In this document: piece by piece, positions 1 to 5,442 of the stretch
How positions within the stretch are numbered: position 1 is the first letter of the stretch
How the letters are laid out: every line of letters starts with the position of its first letter
NCBI GenBank assembly: GCA_023422115.1
Contig: JAEZSA010000184.1
Span: 1 to 5,442, forward strand
Length of the DNA stretch: 5,442 bases
Direction of reading: 5' to 3'
From: Bacillota bacterium
GTDB lineage: Bacteria > Bacillota_I > Bacilli_A > ML615J-28 > CAG-698
Position numbers and translations under genes: made by a program
Notes under the pieces: generated by a model
The model's input: only the letters and a program-made list of their open reading frames with translations
Database searches by the model: none
What the model was told of the DNA's origin: nothing

Positions 1-191
1 GTATTTAGCGTTGCTGTAATCGTTGCTGTACCAATCTTAACACCAATTAATTTACCATTCACATAACGAATGATCTCTGTATCACTAGAGGAATAGGTAA
101 TTGTATAACCTGTTATATCTAGGATTGAAGTCGCTACACTTGTGAATTCTTCTGTAATCACGACATTAACACTTGTTGAAGCAAATGTAAA
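1..191 (-). other. Start of a bacterial Ig-like group 2 (BIG2) domain, cut by the window edge
   Basis: Residues 1751-1813 follow the last LRR cap. They show the BIG2 pattern: a first strand (SVNVVITEEF), then a strand with Tyr-Ser-Ser-Ser-Asp (ITYSSSDTEIIRYVNG), then GKLIGVKIGTATITA. The last part corresponds to the family's hallmark [ND]-G-x-[LVI]-x-G-x-x-x-G-x-[AT]-x-[IV]-T-[AV]. BIG2 domains are common spacers near the C-terminal, wall- or membrane-proximal side of adhesins. The end of the domain, and any further copies or anchor, lie beyond base 1. Confidence 0.85.
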
Positions 192-3100
192 TATTGGTTT
201 TATTTCATATTTACCATAAATCTCATCTGCTACAGTGGTTGCTACCATACTTCCATAAACATAAATATAACGATCAAAATCTCCAAAACTATTCGCTTCA
301 ACGATTGGCAATGCCGTTGCTTTGATGATAATACGAGTCAAGTTGGTATTGTTATCAAATGCTAATGGCATGATTTCAAGGCTATTGGCACTGATAATCA
401 CTTCTGTAAATTTGCTACCCACAAAAGCTCCCGTTTCTATTTTATTTACTGTTGAAGGAATTGTTAATTTCAATCTTGTCAATGGTACTAAATCTTGTAT
501 GATTGTTTCACCATTCTTCGTTAGCAAGATACTATCGATTACTTTATAAGTGGTATTAGAAGTATCTAAAGTCACTGTTACAAGATTGTTGCAACCAATA
601 AAAACCATTTTTCCAAAACTAGATAAATATTTTGGTAAAACAAGGCTCAATAATTGGGTACAATCTTTAAAGGCATAATCCTCTATACTTCTTACTCCAG
701 TACCAAAAGAAATTGCATCTAATGTACTACAGCCAGCAAAAGCATATTTTCCAATTGATATCACAGATGCTGGAATCGTGATGTTTCTTAATCTTGTACA
801 GCCAGCAAAAGTATAATCTTGAATACTAGTGATACCTCCTGTAACAATGGTAACTCCTGTCATATTAATACATCCCTCAAAGGCATGAGAACCTATTAAT
901 GTAACTGTATTTGGAACTGTAACTGTAGCGATTGTATTAACCCCGCTAAATGCATAATCAGCTATTGTTCTAACATTAGCTGGTACTGTGACATTACTAC
1001 TTGCCCCACTAATCTGATTATATTTGTATAAAACATTTCCAAACATCACAAATTGTGTTGTTGTAGCGTTATCGTACCACTGAGTATTATGGAAGGCCTT
1101 GATTCCTATTTCAGTAATACCACTACCACCCGTGATGGTTGTTAGTGAGGAACAATTATAGAAAGCATACTCGCCAATCTTGGTTACTGAACTAGGAATA
1201 GTAATTGCCTCAAGCATGGTGTTATCATAAAAAGCTCGTTTATCAATAGCAACTACATTTCCTATTATTGTTCCAAATGGTGTATTTACCGTAATCGTTT
1301 GGTCAATAATCAGTGTATCATCTATCCCTCGATACTCTAATATTGTAATTTTATTATCATAGTGCGCTAGATATAAATCATTATATGTTAAGAAAAGAGT
1401 TCCTTCTTCATAAACATCATAATTTGACCAATAAGCGTTATTACGATATCGAGATATATCATAAGAGCGAGCAAAAACAATCAAATCATCGTAGATGTAA
1501 TCGCTAATAACATGAACTTCTTCTGCTTCCATTGTCACTTGAGTAACATTTTTTGGTAAAGCCTTATGCCCTAACTTAGTAACACTTGTGTCAAACATAA
1601 TTGTTGTTGCAACACTATCATAGAATGCATAAGCACCTACAGTAACAACGAAATAACCCGCTACCTTTCTAATCTCTCCAATTTCATCTTCAAGAGTATC
1701 CAGATATTTTACAATCGTTACTTCCTCTAAAGCACTATCAATAATATATTTATAATAAGAATTCTCTAAAATTGTTGTCCCTATCTTGTAGATTTGATAC
1801 TTATTCCAATCACTATCTGCCAAATAATTTGGTAAAACTGTTTCAGGAACAAAGAACAAAATCCAGTTATCTGCTAATACTGTTGTACGAGGTACTGTTA
1901 ATGAATTAACAGTAACACTATCCAATGCAGTACAATTATGGAATGCTTTATAACCAATATAAGTAATTGATGTTGGTAAACTAATTGTTTCAACTATTGT
2001 ATTGTTTGCAAATGCCATAGCATAAATACTAGTTACATTCATACCATTGATTATCGCAGGAACAATCACATTTTTCCCTGTTCCAATGTACTTCACGATA
2101 CCAATGCTATTATCATAGATAGAATAGCGGAAATCTCCACTTTGAGCAATGACAGAACCAACATTATGAACACTACACTGAGTAAAATTGTTCAAGTAAA
2201 TATTGAAATACTCACTGGCCACTAAAACTACGTCTTCACTATGACATACTTGATAGCCAATATTGGTTGGACAAGCACCAAGGAAACGGATACTTGTATC
2301 TATCTCATTCTCATTATATAAAGCAAAATCAGCTAAATTCTTTATGCTTTGAGGAACAACAATTTCACTTGTTGTGATTGGCATATAATATATTGCAAAT
2401 CTACCAATGGTTTCAACCGCCTTACCATCAATAGTGGATGGTAGAGTAACTGAATCACTCCAACTCAATACTCTAATAATAGTAATCTTGTTTGCTAGTT
2501 CACCATAAATATAATTACTTACTTTTGTAATGACCATTGAATTTGGATATATCACTGTATTCTCATAAGTAACTAAATATTCATCTAGTAGATTATCTGG
2601 AACAATTAAAATAACATTCTTATCAAATTCTTTTGCAAAGTTTACAAGATTGGATCCCTGTGCTCTTACAATCTCAAGATTATTTAAGCCATCAAAAGCT
2701 CTTCCCTCAACAAAAGAAATTACATTAATACCAATAGTATTAGGAATAACAACTTCACTATCATCTCCAAGGTATTGTAAAATACCATATTTCGTTAGAC
2801 GACGAATTACTGCAAAGTCCCCCATGATGATTTCTTTATCATATACATTGGAAAGTTCAGAAAAGGCATTTGTTCCTGATAATAAAATAGTAGGAACATA
2901 TACTATTGTATTGGCCAACTCAGCCTCAAAAGTAGTTTTATATCCAACTGGAATAGTAATGTCACCGTCCACCTGTAAATACTCTAGGTTAAGGTCTAAT
3001 AAACCATTTGTCTTTATTTCTTCAATTGTGCTTGGCAGACTCAAACCTCTAACACCAGCTAGTCCATAAAAAGCATAACTTTCAATGATAGTTACATCCT

Positions 3101-5442
3101 TTGCATTGATTTGGCTAGGAATTTGTACATTGATGTCTGAACCTAAATATTGTAGGATAGAAATTTTACCATCCACTTCAACAAACAAGAAATCACCAGA
3201 TTTTTGTGTTGTTGAATAAATGGTTACATCCCATGCTGCATCATAGTCAGCAACTTTATCACTAGCAACAATGACTTTAAAATGTGTACTTACTCCTTCA
3301 AATGTAGTTGCACTTGTTGAAGGTACAGTAGCGACAGCACTAAAATCAATTGCTGAAACATTTGTATTTGTGAAAAGATGATCTCCCAGTTCAATAGTTG
3401 TACTTGGAAAAACAACACGTATTAATTTAGTTGTATCTTTAAATGCTTCATCACTAATTATTGTTACTGTGTCTTCTAAAACAAATTCGATATCCGCTTT
3501 CCCTTTTGGATATAACAATAAAGTAGTTTTTGCTTTGTTATATAATACTCCATTTACTGTTGTAAAATTAGGAGCATCTCCAACAATGGTTATTCTTTCC
3601 AAAGTAGTAATAGACAAAAGAGATGTATAAGTAATTGTTTCAATATATTTTGGTAATGTGATACTCTCAAGTGTTCCGGTATTCAATAGATTACCCAAAA
3701 AAGCAACCTTTAAACCATTCAAATATTCAGGAATAATTAAATCTGTAACTCCTTGAACATCCCAAGAATTTATTTTTATTTCATTTGGTGTTGATAATTG
3801 ATCTGTTTCATATAAAATTGTATTTTTAAAATCAAATTTACCATAAACTGTAATGTCTTCGGTAATAATCGTTGTATCAAATCTAAAAATACTAATGAAT
3901 TCATTGGTTTGATACCATCCTAATAATTCTAAATAAGGAATATCAACCGTAATATTGGTTGCTTTTCCGTTATGGGGGATTTCTTGTGTTTTTAAAACAT
4001 TTCCATTATAATCCACATAAGTTACTGTATAGGTATTAATTGCATATTTAGCTGTGACAATCATGTCACTAGAAACATCGGTTGTTACTTTATCCCAACC
4101 GATAAAATGATATCCTTGTGCATCCATTAAATCAGGATCCGTTGGCAACACTGCATCAGAACCATATTCAATTGTTTGCTCTGACAATACAGTTCCATCT
4201 GCATCTTTAAATACAATAATATAGGTTGATACTGCATATACAGGTCTTACGATTAAATCATATCGTACTTCGGTAAAGGCTACATTCCATAATCTGAAAT
4301 CATATCCCTCTCGTACTGGAGGAATAGGAGCAGTCGCTGATAATCCATCTCCAACTGTTTGTACTTTTAGAATACTTCCCAAATGATCCAAAAAAGTAAC
4401 GGTATGATTAAATAACCATTTTGCAATAAACACATAATCATGAATAATTGGAGTATTAAAATCAAAAGAACTTTCGTCGGTAATATCAATATACCAACCA
4501 CCGAAAGTATATCCATCTTTAGTCGGATTGGTTGGTGCAGTTGCTTTTTGATTATTAACAACTTCCATACTGTTTACTTCGCTTCCACCATCAGCATCAA
4601 ATATAATAATATGTTTTTCCTGAGGAATATTTGGATCTATTGCCCATCGTGCATATAGGTTCAAGTTTTCTCTAACCGCGCTCTCCCAATTAAATAATGT
4701 TGTTAGAGAACTATCAATATACCAACCAGCAAAAATGAATCCTTCTTTGATTGGATCTGTTGGTTTATTAACAACCTCGCCAGATAAAATTATTTTTGAT
4801 CCGATTGGTGTTCCACCATCAGAGTCAAAATTCATTGAAAATACAATTCTTGTCCACTTTGCATAAAGAGTAGTATCTTCTGTAATTGCCATAGTTGATA
4901 TAAAACTTGTTGTTAATTGTGAATTTAAATACCATCCGCTAAATTCATAGTCCTGTTTCGTTGGATTAGTAATAGTAGGGATCGTTCCATTATGATGAAC
5001 CTCTATATCATCCATCAAGGTTCCCCCATTGGTTGCAAAGCTCACTGTCCATTCTGCCACTTTCCATTTTACATATAAAGTAAAGTCTTGTGTTACCAAC
5101 GATGAAAAATTATATTTTTGCGTTAAGTCAATATCCGTATACCAACCTTCAACTTCAAATCCAGTTTTTGTTGGTTCTAATGGTTCAGCTAATAATTGAT
5201 CTCTTAGCACAATAACGCTATCAATTTCACTACCACCATTGCTATTAAAATCAATTGTATATTCTTCTGGTATCCATTTACCATAAAGAGTAAAAGAATT
5301 ACGAACTATATTTTCAAAATTATATATCGTAGTCAGTTCTTCATCAATATACCAACCACCAAAAGAATACCCCTCTTTTACTGGATTTTCTGGTGCTGAT
5401 ACTGTATCTCCTGTTGCAACATCAATGGTAAAGGTAAATACT
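1..5442 (-). CDS. Giant BspA-like leucine-rich repeat surface protein with Listeria-Bacteroides repeats and a BIG2 domain (partial, both ends outside window)
   Basis: One minus-strand frame is open from 5441 to the left edge: 1,813 complete codons, no stop, no frameshift. In order, the product has eight B-repeats (residues 1-536), seven BspA-type LRR modules (537-1748) and the start of an Ig-like BIG2 domain (about 1751-1813). Families of this kind are exported and act in adhesion to host cells, matrix or other microbes; that role is inferred here. I see no catalytic motif and no transmembrane segment. The signal peptide should lie upstream of base 5442, and any sorting signal or anchor beyond base 1. 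The first in-frame Met is residue 143, inside a repeat, so it is not a start. Codon use is A/T-rich and even throughout, giving no sign of a recent junction. Ten cysteines occur, all after residue 1056. I am very sure of the frame and domain classes, but not of ligand or exact taxon. Confidence 0.96.
555..974 (-). repeat. Six tandem 23-24 residue LRR_5 units
   Basis: Residues 1490-1629 contain six back-to-back units of 23, 24, 23, 23, 23 and 24 residues, starting VRTIADYAF, VTLIGSHAF, ITSIQDYTF, VISIGKYAF, VRSIEDYAF and LSSFGKMVF. Five of the six carry Cys three residues after the core Phe (C1524, C1548, C1571, C1594, C1617); the first has Val there. The period, the Ala-Phe core and the Cys-x-x-Leu step are diagnostic of the Treponema pallidum/BspA LRR class. 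At DNA level the units differ widely except for one shared 14-base stretch. Confidence 0.92.
728..810 (-). repeat. 14-base direct repeat 69 bases apart within adjacent LRR units
   Basis: The plus-strand string tacagccagcaaaa occurs at 728-741 and 797-810, exactly 69 bases (23 codons) apart. It encodes the Phe-Ala-Gly-Cys core of two neighbouring LRRs, at residues 1545-1548 and 1568-1571. Both copies use the same codons, TTT GCT GGC TGT. Confidence 0.8.
1386..3221 (-). repeat. Five compact LRR modules (2-6) in a higher-order repeat
   Basis: Residues 741-1352 hold five modules: M2 741-873, M3 874-974, M4 975-1100, M5 1101-1225, M6 1226-1352. Each has (a) a hairpin and Y-x-G strand such as KISILQYLGSD, (b) an IPxxI[ND]Gxx[VI] segment such as VTLPSTIDGKAVETIG, (c) only about one to three LRR_5 units with an A-F or A-[IL] core, and (d) a closing cap with a hydrophobic strand and tyrosines (IVYVP, ILIVP, VLVAS, LFFVP, IVFAR). 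M3 is about 25 residues shorter than the others, close to one LRR. M6 has a degenerate (b) segment (EDEIGEIRKVAGYFVV) but keeps the A-Y-A-F core at 1270-1273. Module boundaries are mine and are good to a few residues. Confidence 0.82.
3222..3833 (-). repeat. LRR module 1 (BspA-type)
   Basis: Residues 537-740 open with a module-start hairpin (TILYETD...IKINSW, then LIIPEYLNGLKVAFLG), equivalent to the I-P-x-x-I-N-G-x-x-V segment that begins BspA blocks. Diverged LRR_5 units follow (LESITLPKYIETI, TTLERITIVG). Residues 626-647 form a beta-hairpin insertion (FTTVNGVLYNKAKTTLLLYP), a classic feature of BspA proteins. A clearer LRR has SDEAFKDTTKLIRVVFPS at 663-680. The module ends with the cap VIVASDKVADYDAAW (723-737), matching the family's [IV]YVP....Y....W ending. 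No cysteine is present. Confidence 0.87.
3834..4043 (-). repeat. Last B-repeat (R8), hybrid of short and long types
   Basis: Residues 467-536 begin like the short form (YTVTYVDYNGNVLKTQ) and end like the long form (LLGWYQTNEF, then EDITVYGKF). The Gly-Trp-Tyr core is at 508-510, and the usual terminal Trp of the K-W pair is Phe (GKF). It is 70 residues long and directly abuts the first LRR module. The mixed character could come from recombination between subtypes or from independent drift; the window alone cannot separate these. Confidence 0.8.
4044..4415 (-). repeat. Two short-type B-repeat variants (GWD...V.SD.IV.AKY form)
   Basis: Residues 343-404 (R6) and 405-466 (R7) are each 62 residues. 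They keep the first strand and turn (VTFLDHLGSILK; IVFKDADGTVLSEQ), a following [TS]-x-[TE] strand, a Pro-rich turn and an aromatic core (DFRLWN; FIGWDK). They replace the LT..FNF...LYAKW half with a shorter V..D.IV.[AP].Y ending (RPVYA; TAKYA). This is the common short form of the Listeria-Bacteroides repeat, often found beside BspA LRRs. In R6 the usual Gly before Trp is replaced by Arg-Leu, so R6 looks more diverged than R7. They act as a transition between the long repeats and the LRR region. Confidence 0.85.
4416..5441 (-). repeat. Five long-type Listeria-Bacteroides (InlB B-repeat / Flg_new) repeats
   Basis: Residues 1-342 hold five copies of a beta-grasp repeat: R1 1-56 (leading strand outside the window), R2 57-126, R3 127-196, R4 197-266, R5 267-342. 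Each full copy has a first strand ending in a Gly-Gly turn (SNGG, TNGG, SDGG, ADGG), a P-T-K-x-G-[YF] segment, a GGWY/GWY core and a closing LY[GVA][KR]W or FIAKW. The core tryptophans W30, W100, W170 and W240 are exactly 70 residues apart; the step to W316 is 76 because of extra residues in the linker (DPNIPQ) and in the loop after the core (ITDESS). In known proteins these repeats form an extended stalk or spacer between the N-terminus and the LRR part. Family assignment is firm; function in this protein is inferred. Confidence 0.93.
4485..5360 (-). repeat. Dispersed 16-18 base repeat at the GGWYID core of B-repeats R1, R4 and R5
   Basis: The plus-strand string atcaatataccaaccacc is found at 5343-5360 (R1) and 4485-4502 (R5), and its first 16 bases also at 4713-4728 (R4). 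On the coding strand it reads GGT GGT TGG TAT ATT GAT. R2 and R3 have different codons and residues in this place. The flanking DNA is not conserved between copies. Confidence 0.78.

Larger units (their letters stand above)
198..1385 (-). repeat. LRR module 7, long BspA-type block
   Basis: Residues 1353-1748 start with the usual hairpin (LYLAHYDNKITILEYRG) and continue into the most regular LRRs of the protein. Units begin at 1396, 1419, 1442 (extended to 48 residues by a hairpin, FVMFGNVLYKYN), 1490, 1513, 1537, 1560, 1583, 1606 (extended by a second hairpin, YKVIDSILLTKNGETI), 1665 and 1688. The consensus is [VI]xxIxxxAFxxCxxLxxIxIPxx. The cap RYIYVYGSMVATTVADEIYG (1724-1743) closes the LRR domain just before the Ig-like domain. 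This is probably the main folded solenoid of the visible part and the best candidate for a binding face; that is inference from the family. Confidence 0.9.

Noticed and set aside
322..549. A 75-codon plus-strand open frame
   Set aside because: It is antisense to the last LRR units (about residues 1632-1706), which fit the 23-residue pattern on the minus strand. There is no independent support for a gene.
2650..3069. A 139-codon plus-strand open frame
   Set aside because: It lies antisense to the LRR modules and its translation has no recognisable domain. The minus-strand frame here carries clear LRR_5 and cap motifs in register with the rest of the protein.
4367..4561. A 64-codon minus-strand open frame rich in Ile and Leu
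   Set aside because: It is in a different frame from the main coding frame and overlaps R5 and R6. Its hydrophobicity comes from AT-rich codons read out of frame, not from a real membrane segment.
4440..4658. A 72-codon plus-strand open frame
   Set aside because: It is antisense to B-repeat R5, whose GGWYID core and closing KW are intact on the minus strand.
5015..5441. Possible gene start inside the window, at the first in-frame Met (residue 143)
   Set aside because: That Met is inside B-repeat R3, and R1-R2 lie intact upstream in the same frame. No signal peptide follows it.
1..5442. CRISPR array or tandem DNA repeats, suggested by the recurring accaacca and ccagcaaa strings
   Set aside because: The recurring strings are short, in phase with the codons of the GGWY and FAGC protein motifs, and flanked by diverged coding sequence rather than spacers of uniform size.
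1..5442. Promoters, terminators, riboswitches or tRNA genes inside the window
   Set aside because: AT-rich strings resembling -10 boxes occur by chance, but the coding frame is continuous over all bases, and I saw no stem-loop with a U-tract or tRNA-like cloverleaf standing out from it.
1..5442. Eukaryotic origin (Trichomonas BspA-like family)
   Set aside because: BspA-type LRRs occur there, but the combination with Listeria-Bacteroides repeats and a BIG2 domain is typical of bacteria. This cannot be fully excluded without flanking genes.

Overview
The whole window is the interior of one very large protein-coding gene on the minus strand. Read from base 5441 down to base 3, a single frame stays open for 1,813 codons with no stop and no frameshift. 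Neither the start codon nor the stop codon is inside the window. Residue numbers below count from the first complete codon at 5441; residue n begins at 5441-3(n-1).

The product is a modular, secreted or surface-type repeat protein. From the N-terminal side it has three zones. (1) Residues 1-536 are eight Listeria-Bacteroides repeats (InlB B-repeat / Flg_new type, the beta-grasp GGWY...LYAKW family). The first lacks its leading strand because of the window edge. The first four lie at an exact 70-residue period. (2) Residues 537-1748 are a long BspA-type leucine-rich repeat region (LRR_5 family) in seven modules. Modules 2-6 are about 100-130 residues each, contain few LRRs, and each closes with a similar beta-strand and tyrosine-rich cap. 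Module 7 is longer and holds a regular 23-residue LRR array. (3) Residues from about 1751 to the window edge look like the start of a bacterial Ig-like group 2 (BIG2) domain.

The DNA is AT-rich with A/T-biased third positions. All 22 in-frame tryptophans are TGG and no in-frame TGA occurs, so the standard bacterial code fits. LRR_5, B-repeats and BIG2 in an AT-rich genome suggest a low-GC Gram-positive lineage: Firmicutes such as Erysipelotrichales, or wall-less relatives using the standard code, such as Acholeplasma or Izemoplasma types. This placement is inference. BspA-like LRRs also occur in Trichomonas, but the B-repeats and BIG2 favour a bacterium.

The likely role is adhesion or surface interaction, with the repeats acting as a stalk and binding surface. 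No enzyme motif, RNA gene, mobile element, CRISPR array, promoter or terminator was found, and there is no intergenic DNA. I see no new multi-gene system here. The interest lies in the internal architecture of this protein.
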